A stretch of 64,000 nt of DNA. It comes from Thiocapsa bogorovii. GTDB lineage: Bacteria; Pseudomonadota; Gammaproteobacteria; Chromatiales; Chromatiaceae. The stretch covers positions 2,852,001 through 2,916,000 of the forward strand of contig NZ_CP089309.1 of NCBI RefSeq assembly GCF_021228795.1, written 5' to 3'. How positions within the stretch are numbered: position 1 is the stretch's first letter; each line of letters opens with the position of its first letter. A program made the translations under genes and the position numbers. Of this stretch, positions 14,063 to 22,295 are shown piece by piece. The notes under the pieces are model-generated. The model saw nothing but the letters and a program-made list of their open reading frames with translations, made no database searches and was not told the origin of the DNA.

Positions 14063-14147
14063 CGAACCGCCTCCAGAGTGAAATGCGTCATTTTCATGGT
14101 GTGTCGGGCTCAAGAATCCTTCCGACCTTTGGAGGGACGCGGTTTAG
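14063..14147. repeat. 87-bp family repeat, copy F (degenerate left arm)
   Basis: The right arm GACGCGGTTTAG (14136-14147) is identical to the right arm of the copy after hemE. The left arm, GCGAACCGCCTC at 14063-14074, matches the inverted consensus at 9 of 12 positions. The span of 85 bp agrees with the other copies. The TAA stop of aroB (14144-14146, read on the - strand) lies inside the right arm. Confidence 0.6.
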
Positions 14148-15226
14148 CAGGCAGCGGAGTCGAGGGTCGCGCGCAGAAGATTTGGGTCGACGTCGCCCGT
14201 CACGACCGCGTCCCCTGGTTGTTGCAGCAGGACGAGGCGCAGTTGACCATCCTGAACCTTTTTGTCGACCGCCATGAGCTGGAGAAAGCGATCGGCGGAG
14301 AGATCGTCCGGGGCGGCGACAGGCAGGCCCGCGCTTGCGACGAGCCGGCGCACCCGCTCGACATCCCCCTCGGTAAGCCAACCCTTACGGGCGGAGAGAT
14401 CGGCTGCCATGCAGATTCCGACCCCGACCGCTTCGCCATGAAGCCAGGTTCCGTAACCGGTCGCGGTCTCGATGGCATGCCCGAAGGTGTGCCCGAGGTT
14501 GAGCAGCGCGCGCTGCCCCGCCTCGAGCTCGTCTTCCGCAACGATCTCGGCCTTGATCTCGCAGGAGCGGCGGATGATGTAGGCCAAGGCGTCGGCGTCG
14601 CGTGCAAGCAGCTCGGCCATATGCGTTTCCAGCCAAGCGAGGAAGGTCGCGTCGCGGATGAGCCCGTATTTCAGAACTTCGGCCAACCCGGCGGAGAGCT
14701 CGCGTTGCGGCAATGTCGCCAAGGTCGCGGTGTCTGCGATCACCGCCCTGGGCTGGTGGAAGGCGCCGATCATGTTTTTCCCGGCAGGATGGTTGATGCC
14801 GGTCTTGCCCCCCACCGATGAGTCCACCTGCGCCAGCAAGGTCGTAGGCACCTGGATAAAGCCGACCCCGCGCTGATAACAGGCGGCGGCGAATCCCGCC
14901 ATATCGCCCACCACGCCCCCGCCGAGCGCCACCAGCGCACAGTCGCGTCCGAAACGCGCCTGCAGCAAGGCGTCGAAGATTCGGTTCCAGACCTCCACTG
15001 TCTTGTGCTGCTCGCCGTCGGGCAGCACCACCTCCTCGACGTGATATCCCTCCAGCGCCGAGCGAACCGCGTCCAGGTACAACGGCGCAACCGTCTCGTT
15101 GGTCACGATCATGACCTGCGAGCTGAACAAATGCGGCCGGTAGAGATCCGGATCCGAGATCAGGCCGGTACCGATGTGAATGGGATAGGCACGCGCCCCG
15201 AGGGCGACGTTGAGGCTCCAAGACAT
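14144..15226 (-). CDS. aroB: 3-dehydroquinate synthase
   Basis: This 360-residue enzyme converts DAHP to 3-dehydroquinate, the second step of the shikimate pathway, using NAD and a divalent metal. Recognisable elements are the DGEQHKT segment, the [19 protein letters not shown] glycine-rich NAD site, the [12 protein letters not shown] motif, the metal-binding [12 protein letters not shown] region and HGEAVGVG. The length is standard. It lies downstream of aroK on the same strand, separated by 184 bp, in the conserved pil-aroK-aroB-gltBD arrangement. Its stop codon is provided within the arm of the 87-bp repeat. Confidence 0.97.
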   Translation of the reverse strand: MSWSLNVALGARAYPIHIGTGLISDPDLYRPHLFSSQVMIVTNETVAPLYLDAVRSALEGYHVEEVVLPDGEQHKTVEVWNRIFDALLQARFGRDCALVALGGGVVGDMAGFAAACYQRGVGFIQVPTTLLAQVDSSVGGKTGINHPAGKNMIGAFHQPRAVIADTATLATLPQRELSAGLAEVLKYGLIRDATFLAWLETHMAELLARDADALAYIIRRSCEIKAEIVAEDELEAGQRALLNLGHTFGHAIETATGYGTWLHGEAVGVGICMAADLSARKGWLTEGDVERVRRLVASAGLPVAAPDDLSADRFLQLMAVDKKVQDGQLRLVLLQQPGDAVVTGDVDPNLLRATLDSAAC

Positions 15227-15279
15227 GGCGTTTCTCCGATCATGCTGCCTCGACGTGCGTCATGCTCCGTCCAGGTCTT

Positions 15280-15299
15280 CGGGGCGCAAGTGAATGAGG
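15280..15299 (+). repeat. 20-bp exact repeat, copy 1
   Basis: CGGGGCGCAAGTGAATGAGG occurs here in the aroK-aroB gap and again, in the same orientation, at 21636-21655 just upstream of the hypothetical gene at 21662. Twenty identical bases in 64 kb is unlikely by chance. No function is apparent. Confidence 0.7.
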
Positions 15300-15410
15300 G
15301 TCTTATCGGGAGCGACGCCGCCAGGGTTATCCTGAACCTGGTCCGCCGCCACCTCGGTCAGGGATGAAGACGGCCATCCGGTCAACACCGGGGCTTGCTC
15401 GGGACGCCGT

Positions 15411-15932
15411 TCAGATCTCTTCGGATTCCAACCGTCGAGAGATCTCCTTCACCACGGAGCTGGTGCCCCGCTTTTCGGTCGAAACGACCATATCGGCCAC
15501 CTGGCGATAGAGCGGCTCACGCTCCTCCATCAGCTCGCGCAGTTTCGCAAGTGGATCATCCGTGTCCAACAAGGGGCGATTCCGGTCGCGGGCGGTGCGG
15601 GCGTATTGCTGTTCCGGGCTGCAATGCAGATAGATGACAACGCCCCGCGCAGCCAAGTCTTGCCGATTCTCCGGCGACAAGATGACCCCGCCGCCGGTCG
15701 CGAGCACGATCCGCTCCTCGTTCACCAGCTCCTCGATGACTTGGCGCTCGCGGGCGCGAAATCCTGTTTCGCCCTCGAACTCGAAGATGGTCGGGATGTC
15801 CACCCCGGTGCGGCGCTGGATCTCCTGGTCGCTGTCCTTGAAGGTGTAGGAAAGCGTCTCGGCGAGCTGCCGTCCGACCGTACTCTTGCCGGCGCCCATC
15901 GGGCCGACGATAAAAATGTTCTGTGCGCGCAT
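15411..15932 (-). CDS. aroK: Shikimate kinase
   Basis: This 173-residue kinase phosphorylates shikimate at the 3-hydroxyl using ATP. The start chosen (ATG at 15932) gives the sequence MRAQNIFIVGPMGAGKS, the same length and register as the E. coli AroK. A longer open frame upstream adds an unrelated Arg-rich stretch and is not supported. Features include the P-loop GPMGAGKS, the shikimate-binding DSDQEIQRRTG and GFRARE motifs, the conserved LATGGG and the lid segment RDRNRPLL. The pilQ gene lies upstream on the same strand and aroB downstream. Confidence 0.95.
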   Translation of the reverse strand: MRAQNIFIVGPMGAGKSTVGRQLAETLSYTFKDSDQEIQRRTGVDIPTIFEFEGETGFRARERQVIEELVNEERIVLATGGGVILSPENRQDLAARGVVIYLHCSPEQQYARTARDRNRPLLDTDDPLAKLRELMEEREPLYRQVADMVVSTEKRGTSSVVKEISRRLESEEI

Positions 15933-16266
15933 CATAGGAAAGGTATGCCAGATTTTCGGCGCGCGGGCAAGGGCAACGATGCCCGACCCGAGCGCGGTAA
16001 GGAAGACGACGCGAGCGCTGAACGAACGCCGGAGCGCTCGATCACCGCCCGATCGAGACAACACGAGAAAAAACGCAACCCTTTGAACTTCATGGAGTCT
16101 TCGCTGCGGGTTGGGGTTGCCGCTCAAGGGGGCGGCCGTGGCTAGTGCAACAGGGTAGATGTGTCGAGACCGCGCGTTGTCGTTGTCGTAATCGACCAGC
16201 GATTACGACCACCATTGCACCAACGACAATGTTCTCGGAGGTTCTCGGAATCTCTGCACTGCTCCA
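15933..16266. other. pilQ-aroK intergenic region
   Basis: This 334-bp gap lies between the end of pilQ and the start of aroK on the - strand. It contains a nested dyad at 16185-16209 described separately. No gene is supported here, and the Arg-rich upward extension of the aroK frame looks non-coding. It probably holds the end of the pil transcript and the promoter for aroKB. Confidence 0.4.
16185..16209. terminator. Perfect hairpin downstream of pilQ
   Basis: GTCGTAATCG (16185-16194) and CGATTACGAC (16200-16209) form a perfect 10-bp stem with a 5-base loop. An outer pair, TTGTCGTT upstream and AACGACAA downstream, extends the dyad. It is located 58 bp after the pilQ stop and has no T-run, so termination is plausible but unproven. 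It could instead be a dispersed repeat. Confidence 0.45.
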
Positions 16267-18579
16267 CTAGTTTCCAATCAGGTCGCCCTTGAGGATCTTC
16301 GGCGTGACAAAGATCAGGAGCTCCGAGTTGTTGTCTTCACGAGCCTCTTGTTTGAAGAGACGCCCGAGGACCGGCACGTCTCCCAGCCACGGGACCTGCT
16401 CCTTTGCAAAGATCTTGGTCCGCTCGTAGACACCGCCTAAAACGACGGTCTCTCCGTTGTCGACCAAGACTCGCGTTTCGATCTCGCGCGTGTTGATGGT
16501 CGGGGTTCCGTCCACGACACGGCTGAAATCGGGTTCATCCTTGGTCACGACCAGATCCATGATGATCCGGTCGTCGGGTGTAATCGCGGGCGTGACGGTG
16601 AGACTCAAGGTGGCGTTCTCGAACTGCACGTTCGTCCCGTCTTGAGAGGTGGTCGAATAGGGGATCTTCTTGCCTACCTCGATCCTCGCCTCCTTTTGAT
16701 CGGAGGTGATGACGCGCGGACTCGAGATCACCTCGCCCCGTCCCTCGCGTTGCATGGCCGAAAGCTCCAGTTGAAGCAGGTAAGAGCCGACCTTCCCGAT
16801 CAGGAAGTTGACCGCGCCCGAAGGATCGGCTGCCGGGAGGTTCACGAGCAGGGAAGGGGTGTCGGTCGCGACGGGGTTGAGGATGATCGAGTTGTTCGGC
16901 TCGCCGGCAGTGTTCAGCCCGAAGGGTCCGGCGTCATAGTTGCCGCGTCCGGTCAGATTGCCGGGTAGGCCACCGCCGATGAGCATCTCGTTGTTGTACA
17001 GAGCGCCCATCGAGGTCGCGAGACCGAAGCGTACGCCCAGATCGCGCGTGAAGTCGTTGTTGGCGATGACCACTCGGGACTCGATCATCACCTGCCGGAC
17101 CGGGATGTCCAGCCGGGCGACGATCTCGCGGATCTGGTCCAGGCGAGCAGAGGTATCCATGACCAGGAGGGTGTTGGTACGCTCGTCGAAGGTCACGCTG
17201 CCGCGCCCCGGCGTGAGGATAGAGTCTTTCGTGGATTCGCTTACGGTGCGATCGAACTGGCGTGCATCGCGGCCGGTCGCGCCCAGCCCCGATTGGGCCC
17301 TGGCGGTCGACTGCAGGCTGGATGCACCCCGAATGAAGGCGGCGATCTCCGCGGCCTTGGCGAACTTGACCGGAATGAACTCCGAGCGAATCGGTGCCAA
17401 CTCCTCGAGACGCTGATCGGCGGTCAGGGTGCGCTCTTCATGTCCGACGATCTCGTCGAAAGGACCCACCATGATGACGTTGCCTTCCTGGCGCTTGGTC
17501 AGGTTCTTGGTCTTGAGGATAATGTCGAGCGCCTGATCCCAGGGGACATTCTTCAAGCGCAAGGTAATGTTGCCGCCCACCGAATCGCTCGCCACCAGGT
17601 TCAGATCGGTGAAGTCGGCGAGCAACTGCAGGACCGCCCGCACCTCGATGTCCTGGAAATTCAGCGAGAGCCGCTCCCCGTCGTAAACGACCTTTTCCCG
17701 CGCGAGACGCTCCTTTTCGGCCGAGGTCAGGGGGCGTAGCTCCAGCGTGAAGAGGTTGTCGGTCTGATAGGCCATGTACTCGAAGTCGCTGCCGGTCTGG
17801 ACGTTGACCTCGACATTGCGTCCCTTGGGCCGGGACTCGATTGCCACGACGGGTGTTGCGAAGTCCACGACGTCGAGCCGGCGAAACAAACGCTGGGGAA
17901 GCGCCGCATCGATGACGTCGACAAGAACACGGCTTCCCTGCTCCCGCACGGTGACCCGGGTTGTCGCACTCGGAAGCGTGATCAGGACACGCCCCTCGCC
18001 CTCGGGGCCTCGACGAAAATCGATGTCGCGAACACTCGGCCCCGGGGCGCTGCCTCCGTCCGAGGCGGGACGATCCCAAGGTGCGGAAGCCGGCGCCCGG
18101 GGCTGTGCCCGCGCGGCAGCAGACGCCGGCGACGGGGCCGGGGCCGCTTCCGGCTCACTCCGAGCGTCGATATCGACCCGCACGCGATTGCCTTCGGTGG
18201 TCACCCGGTACGGCACCGAATCGTTGAGATTGATCACCACACGCGCGCGATCGCTCGCCTCCACCGCGACCAGGCTATGGACCGGACCCACGCCGATCGG
18301 GACGGCTCTGCGCTCGAGTCGGTTCGCGACACCCTCGAAATCCAGTGCGATCCGCGCCGGAGACACGGTGTCGAAGGTCTGCGGAGCGCTGACCGGACCG
18401 GAGAAGAGGAGCTGGATCTCCACGCGATTCCCCGGTTGTGCCGCGAACTCGACATCCGTGAGATCGACGGCGCCAACATCTGCCGCGCCGATGGACACAC
18501 CGAGCAGAGCGACGCACTGGAGCACCACTCGGAGGGTGCCGCGGAGTCCGCGCGGGCGCAGTCGATAGGGGCTGTTCAT
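16267..18579 (-). CDS. pilQ: Type IV pilus secretin PilQ
   Basis: This outer-membrane secretin is about 770 residues long from the ATG at 18579. An in-frame ATG at 18642 would overlap pilP by 44 bp and is less likely, because the later start follows the pilP stop by 19 bp and opens a good signal peptide (LRVVLQCVALLGVSIGAADVGA). Two AMIN domains follow (around VEIQLLFSGPV and VLITLPSATTRVTV), then an STN/N0 domain (LSLNFQDIEVRAVLQLLADFTDLNLVAS), an N1 domain and the secretin core with VMIESRVVIANNDFTRDLGVRFG. The C-terminus has GGVYERTKIFAKEQVPWLGDVPVLGRLF. It forms the channel through which the pilus exits and closes the pilMNOPQ operon. Confidence 0.96.
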   Translation of the reverse strand: MNSPYRLRPRGLRGTLRVVLQCVALLGVSIGAADVGAVDLTDVEFAAQPGNRVEIQLLFSGPVSAPQTFDTVSPARIALDFEGVANRLERRAVPIGVGPVHSLVAVEASDRARVVINLNDSVPYRVTTEGNRVRVDIDARSEPEAAPAPSPASAAARAQPRAPASAPWDRPASDGGSAPGPSVRDIDFRRGPEGEGRVLITLPSATTRVTVREQGSRVLVDVIDAALPQRLFRRLDVVDFATPVVAIESRPKGRNVEVNVQTGSDFEYMAYQTDNLFTLELRPLTSAEKERLAREKVVYDGERLSLNFQDIEVRAVLQLLADFTDLNLVASDSVGGNITLRLKNVPWDQALDIILKTKNLTKRQEGNVIMVGPFDEIVGHEERTLTADQRLEELAPIRSEFIPVKFAKAAEIAAFIRGASSLQSTARAQSGLGATGRDARQFDRTVSESTKDSILTPGRGSVTFDERTNTLLVMDTSARLDQIREIVARLDIPVRQVMIESRVVIANNDFTRDLGVRFGLATSMGALYNNEMLIGGGLPGNLTGRGNYDAGPFGLNTAGEPNNSIILNPVATDTPSLLVNLPAADPSGAVNFLIGKVGSYLLQLELSAMQREGRGEVISSPRVITSDQKEARIEVGKKIPYSTTSQDGTNVQFENATLSLTVTPAITPDDRIIMDLVVTKDEPDFSRVVDGTPTINTREIETRVLVDNGETVVLGGVYERTKIFAKEQVPWLGDVPVLGRLFKQEAREDNNSELLIFVTPKILKGDLIGN

Positions 18580-18598
18580 CACGGCATGCCTCTGCCTG

Positions 18599-19129
18599 TC
18601 ACGGGGTGAGAGCGAGCGTGGCCGAGCGTTCGCGCCAGTCACCGGGTATCTCGGAGACGATCTCCGTCACCCGGATAGCGTCGTCGGTGATATCCACGAT
18701 CTGCCCGTTGTTCATTCCGAGATAATTTCCGACCCGCACGCGATAGACCAAGCCTTCGCGGGTTCGAACCAATGCCCAGCGCGTATCTTGCTGCTGAACC
18801 GTGCCCACCATGCGCAGCGAATCCAGGGGGTAGCTCTCGAGCTCTTCCTTGGGTCGCAGCGGATCAGGTGCGAGACTGTCGTCCGTCCGGGCCGCCGCGG
18901 CGGTTTGCGTGTCCATCACGAACGGGTCCCGGCGTCCGTTGGGCTCGAAGATGAAGGCATCGACGGGTTGGATCTCCGGCAGAGGCTCGATCGGACTCGG
19001 CGAGCGCGTCTTGATCTCCTCGACGTAGGCCCTGAGCTCTTGCGTCCCGCTGCGGTCGCACCCCCATAGGAGCAACGCGACCAAGACCATCGTCCCGAGC
19101 ATGCAGGCCGAGCGCAGTCGCCTGCTCAC
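18599..19129 (-). CDS. pilP: Type IV pilus lipoprotein PilP
   Basis: This 176-residue inner-membrane lipoprotein has a lipobox LLLWGC after the hydrophobic signal, with Cys24 the acylation site. The proline-rich linker contains EPNGRRDPFV, and the C-terminal beta domain (YPLDSLRMVGTVQQQDTRWALVRTREGLVYRVRVGNYLG) matches the PilP family. It connects the PilNO inner-membrane complex to the PilQ secretin. Its ATG overlaps the pilO stop (ATGA), which shows translational coupling. Confidence 0.95.
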   Translation of the reverse strand: MSRRLRSACMLGTMVLVALLLWGCDRSGTQELRAYVEEIKTRSPSPIEPLPEIQPVDAFIFEPNGRRDPFVMDTQTAAAARTDDSLAPDPLRPKEELESYPLDSLRMVGTVQQQDTRWALVRTREGLVYRVRVGNYLGMNNGQIVDITDDAIRVTEIVSEIPGDWRERSATLALTP

Positions 19130-19731
19130 TGTTCGGCGCCCTCGTCGAGATAGCGGTAGGTCTTCACCGTTGCCTGCAGCGACAGTTTCGCTGCCCCGCT
19201 GCCGGTCCGTCCGCCGGCGTCGCTGATCTTCGAGTCATGGACGGTCACGATGCGCGGCAAGGATGCCAATCCGCTGACGAAGCGCCCAAAGTCGTGATAA
19301 CTCCCGGTCACTCGAATCTGGATCGGGAGCTCGGCGTAAAAGTCCTTCAGCTGCTCGCTGCCCGGTTGAAACAGCTCGAACTCGAGCCCGGCGGCAAGCC
19401 CGGTTTGAGAGACGTCGACCAGGAGCGAGGCGACCTCGGTTCGGTTCGGCAGCTGACGGAGCATCGCTCCGAAGGATTCCTTCATCTCTTCGATCTGCTG
19501 GCGATACCCTTCGAGATTGGCCGCTTTGCGCTGCTTGGTCTCGAACGACGCGCGCAGATCGCGCTCGGCTGCTTCGGCACGCTCGAGTCGACCCAACTGC
19601 TCCTGCGTATCGAAATAAAAGACGGCCCCGCCCAAAGCGATGCAAGCGAGCAGAATCGCGATCACTTTGACCGAGATCGGCCACTCGCCGACGCTGTTGA
19701 GATCGAGTTGGTTGAGCTCGCTCAGGTCCAT
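19126..19731 (-). CDS. pilO: Type IV pilus assembly protein PilO
   Basis: From the ATG at 19731, preceded by a GGAG-type ribosome-binding site, this gives a 201-residue bitopic inner-membrane protein. It has a short cytoplasmic N-terminus (MDLSELNQLDLNSVGEWP), one membrane segment (about residues 20-42), a coiled coil rich in Glu, Arg and Lys, and a ferredoxin-like periplasmic domain. It forms heterodimers with PilN in the alignment complex. The upstream extension in the open frame overlaps pilN and is not supported. Confidence 0.94.
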   Translation of the reverse strand: MDLSELNQLDLNSVGEWPISVKVIAILLACIALGGAVFYFDTQEQLGRLERAEAAERDLRASFETKQRKAANLEGYRQQIEEMKESFGAMLRQLPNRTEVASLLVDVSQTGLAAGLEFELFQPGSEQLKDFYAELPIQIRVTGSYHDFGRFVSGLASLPRIVTVHDSKISDAGGRTGSGAAKLSLQATVKTYRYLDEGAEQ

Positions 19732-19753
19732 CCGGAGGTCTCCGCACGTCTCC

Positions 19754-20371
19754 TCATCGGCGAGTGTCGGCCATGAGTAGCGTCTCCGATCGCGTGCCCT
19801 GAGGTACGTGGGTCTGCATCGGTGCGGCATCCGCCGAGGGACTGACTTGATCGAACGCCAAGCGAAACTGGCTCAGGCCGGTGCCGGTCTTGTCCTCGAT
19901 CAAGAGCAGGCGAGGGCTGCCGATCCACGTCGATGCCTCGATGTTTCGCATGAAGGCGGAGACCCTTGCATTCGACTGCGCGCGCCCCTCGACGACGACG
20001 GTCCGGCCGGTCTGCTCCAGTTTGGTGAGATACACCCCTTCGGGAATCGTCACCACCAGCTCCTCGAACAGACGCACGATCTCCGGGCGGCTCTCCTGAA
20101 GCTCTTGGATGATCTCCATACGCGATAAGAGATCCGCCTTGATCTTCTCAAGATCCTGTATCTCCTTGATCTGACGGTTCAATTGCGCGATCTCGCCGTC
20201 AAGGAGTTGGTTTCTGGCCTGCTGATCGCCGATCCTCCCTTCGATCTGCAAGTGGACCAATACGGCCAGAAGCAGCGTAAAGACAAGTGCAAGACCCCCT
20301 GCGGCAGCAAACTCCTTGCGTCGCCGTTGCCGCGCCTCTTCCCGCCAAGGCAGAAGGTTGATGCGGGTCAT
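19754..20371 (-). CDS. pilN: Type IV pilus assembly protein PilN
   Basis: This 205-residue bitopic protein begins MTRINLLPWREE. The conserved INLLPWR motif is the segment that binds the cytoplasmic protein PilM. One membrane helix follows (about residues 23-42), then a coiled coil (about 50-95) and the periplasmic domain containing VYLTKLEQTGRTVVVEGRAQS. The start codon follows immediately after the pilM stop codon. Confidence 0.95.
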   Translation of the reverse strand: MTRINLLPWREEARQRRRKEFAAAGGLALVFTLLLAVLVHLQIEGRIGDQQARNQLLDGEIAQLNRQIKEIQDLEKIKADLLSRMEIIQELQESRPEIVRLFEELVVTIPEGVYLTKLEQTGRTVVVEGRAQSNARVSAFMRNIEASTWIGSPRLLLIEDKTGTGLSQFRLAFDQVSPSADAAPMQTHVPQGTRSETLLMADTRR

Positions 20372-21463
20372 CTAGTCGAACCCTCGCAAGGCCAATCCGA
20401 CGGCAACCATCATTCCGGGTGCCTCCCGCATCAATTCCTGGGTGTTGACGCTCGGTGAGACGGACATGCGACGAAAGGGGTTCGCGACACCGGCGGGCAG
20501 CTTGAGGCGCTCGGCCATCAGGAGATCGATCCCGGGGATGCTTGCCGGTCGACCCGCAAGCAGGAGTCGATCCACGCGATTGAAGCTGGTCCCGGAATAA
20601 AAGAATTGCAGCGCTCGCCCGATCTGTTGTGCCAAAGCCTCCTTGAAAGGTCCGAGCACATCGATCTCGTATCCCTCGGCGACATCTCCGTCGAGGATCT
20701 TCCCGAGAGCCACCTCGCGCGACAGGCCGTAACGGCGCTGGACCTCGTCGAGCAATTGCTGACCTCCGAAATTCTGCTCGCGCGTGTAAACGATCTGCCC
20801 CTCGTGCATCACATGCAAGGTCGTTGTCGCGGCACCGACGTCGGCCACGGCTACCGTTCGAGTGGCCTCGAGCTCGGTTTCGGCCGGCGCTTCCTCGTCG
20901 AGGATCAGCGAACAGGCGTTCTCCATCGCATAGGCCTCGACATCGACGACCGCCGGGGTCAACCCCGCGGCTTCGAGCGCGCCCACGCGGTCTTCGACGT
21001 TCTCTTGACGCGAGGCGACCAAGAGTACGTCCACCATCGATGGGTTACCCTTGGTCGGCCCCACGACCTGGAAATCGAGATTGACCTCCTCCAACGGATA
21101 CGGGATGTATTGATCTGCTTCGAGCTGGATCTGGTTCTCCATCTCGGCGTCGCTGAGGGTTCCGGCCATGGCGATCACCTTGGTGATCACCGCAGAGCCG
21201 GCAACGGCAACTGCGGCACGCTTTGCGCGCGTTCCGGTGTTGCCGACGGCTCTGCGGATCGCAGCCGCGACGCGATCGAGATCCGCGATTTTCTTTTCGA
21301 CAAGTGCGCCCGGCGGGAGGGGTTCGATCGCGAAACATTCGACTCGATACGCTGCGGCCGTCTCGACGGGCAATCGCGACAGTTCGATGAGCTTGATCGC
21401 CGTCGAGCTGATGTCGATCCCGACGAGGGGTTTTATTTTATTGCTGAGGCCGAACATCGCCAT
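20372..21463 (-). CDS. pilM: Type IV pilus actin-like ATPase PilM
   Basis: This 363-residue FtsA/MreB-fold protein is predicted to be cytoplasmic and to bind ATP and the N-terminus of PilN. The first phosphate motif VGIDISSTAIKLIEL starts at residue 14. Further features are the VAVAGSAVITKVIAM segment, the second phosphate region VAVADVGAATTTLHVM and the adenosine-site LLLAGRPASIPGID. It is the first gene of the pil operon. A TATAAT hexamer lies on the same strand 113 bp upstream. Confidence 0.96.
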   Translation of the reverse strand: MAMFGLSNKIKPLVGIDISSTAIKLIELSRLPVETAAAYRVECFAIEPLPPGALVEKKIADLDRVAAAIRRAVGNTGTRAKRAAVAVAGSAVITKVIAMAGTLSDAEMENQIQLEADQYIPYPLEEVNLDFQVVGPTKGNPSMVDVLLVASRQENVEDRVGALEAAGLTPAVVDVEAYAMENACSLILDEEAPAETELEATRTVAVADVGAATTTLHVMHEGQIVYTREQNFGGQQLLDEVQRRYGLSREVALGKILDGDVAEGYEIDVLGPFKEALAQQIGRALQFFYSGTSFNRVDRLLLAGRPASIPGIDLLMAERLKLPAGVANPFRRMSVSPSVNTQELMREAPGMMVAVGLALRGFD

Positions 21464-21541
21464 TTCGTAGGGTGATTTCCGTTCTGTTTCGGTTCGCCGC
21501 GCGAGTGGACGAGCGTCCGGTGCGTTTTTCCGGTGCGCTCA

Positions 21542-21581
21542 GGCCCCGCGCCGGGGCCAAGCCTTGGCTGGCCCCATTATA
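21542..21581 (-). promoter_or_regulatory. Candidate pilM operon promoter (-10) and leader hairpin
   Basis: On the - strand a perfect TATAAT (reverse complement of 21576-21581) lies upstream of pilM. No convincing -35 hexamer is present at 16-18 bp. Between it and pilM, GGCCCC...GGGGCC (21542-21558) can form a GC-rich hairpin in the leader. The position fits a promoter for the five-gene pil operon, but the evidence is only the hexamer and its location. Confidence 0.4.
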
Positions 21582-21635
21582 GACACGCCGAACACCTATG
21601 CGCGGACTTTGAGCGTATGAACGAATCGCCGATTC

Positions 21636-21655
21636 CGGGGCGCAAGTGAATGAGG
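21636..21655 (+). repeat. 20-bp exact repeat, copy 2
   Basis: This is identical to 15280-15299. Here it covers the ribosome-binding site region (GAGGT) of the following gene. Confidence 0.7.
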
Positions 21656-21661
21656 TACGCC

Positions 21662-22270
21662 ATGCCGACGAGAGAACGGATCGACGCCCAGCGCGAGCGA
21701 CTTGCCTACGAGGCCGCTCGAATCGTCCTCGAACAAGGTCTGGAAGACTTCGACCGGGCTAGGCGGAAGGCCGCCGAACGTTTCGGCGTGCAGGATCGGC
21801 GTCGTTGGCCGAGCAACGAAGCGGTGCAGGACGCAGTTCTGGCGCAACGTCGGCTCTTCATGGGTCCGGCCGACGGGGAGGAGTTGCGACGCATCCGCGC
21901 GGCTGCCCTCCAGGCGATGGAGCAACTCGACGCCTTCGCGCCTCGATTGATTGGCAGTGCACTCAGCGGTGCGCTCGGCTGCGGATCAGGCATCGAGCTT
22001 CTGTTGTTTGCCGATCGCGCCGAGGACGTGATCTTTACGCTGCTCGACCTACGTATCCCGTGGCGCGAGGCCGAGCGGGCGATGCGCTATCCGGACGGGC
22101 TGCGCTGCGCCCATCCAGCCTTTCGATTCGTGGCCGGAGACGTCCGTATCGAGCTGATCGTGCTGCCGCGTCGGGCCTTACGCAATCCACCTTTGGATCC
22201 CGTCACGGAACGTACGCAGCGCGGAGCGGATCGGCACGAAGTGGCTCGTCTCATGGCATTCGACAACTGA
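21662..22270 (+). CDS. Conserved hypothetical protein, nucleotidyltransferase-like
   Basis: This is a 202-residue soluble protein. The ATG at 21662 is preferred over the in-frame ATG at 21650 because GAGGT lies six bases before it. The N-terminal half is helical and rich in Arg and Glu (residues 1-80). The C-terminal half has the pattern GSALSGALGCGSGIELLLFAD followed later by VRIELIVLP, which resembles the first strands and acidic positions of nucleotidyltransferase folds. The first catalytic Asp is not clearly present. It is the only + strand gene between gspD and hemE outside the insertion sequence, and it converges on gltA. Function unknown. Confidence 0.7.
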   Translation: MPTRERIDAQRERLAYEAARIVLEQGLEDFDRARRKAAERFGVQDRRRWPSNEAVQDAVLAQRRLFMGPADGEELRRIRAAALQAMEQLDAFAPRLIGSALSGALGCGSGIELLLFADRAEDVIFTLLDLRIPWREAERAMRYPDGLRCAHPAFRFVAGDVRIELIVLPRRALRNPPLDPVTERTQRGADRHEVARLMAFDN

Positions 22271-22295
22271 CGCAACGATCGGATCGGCGTTTCTC

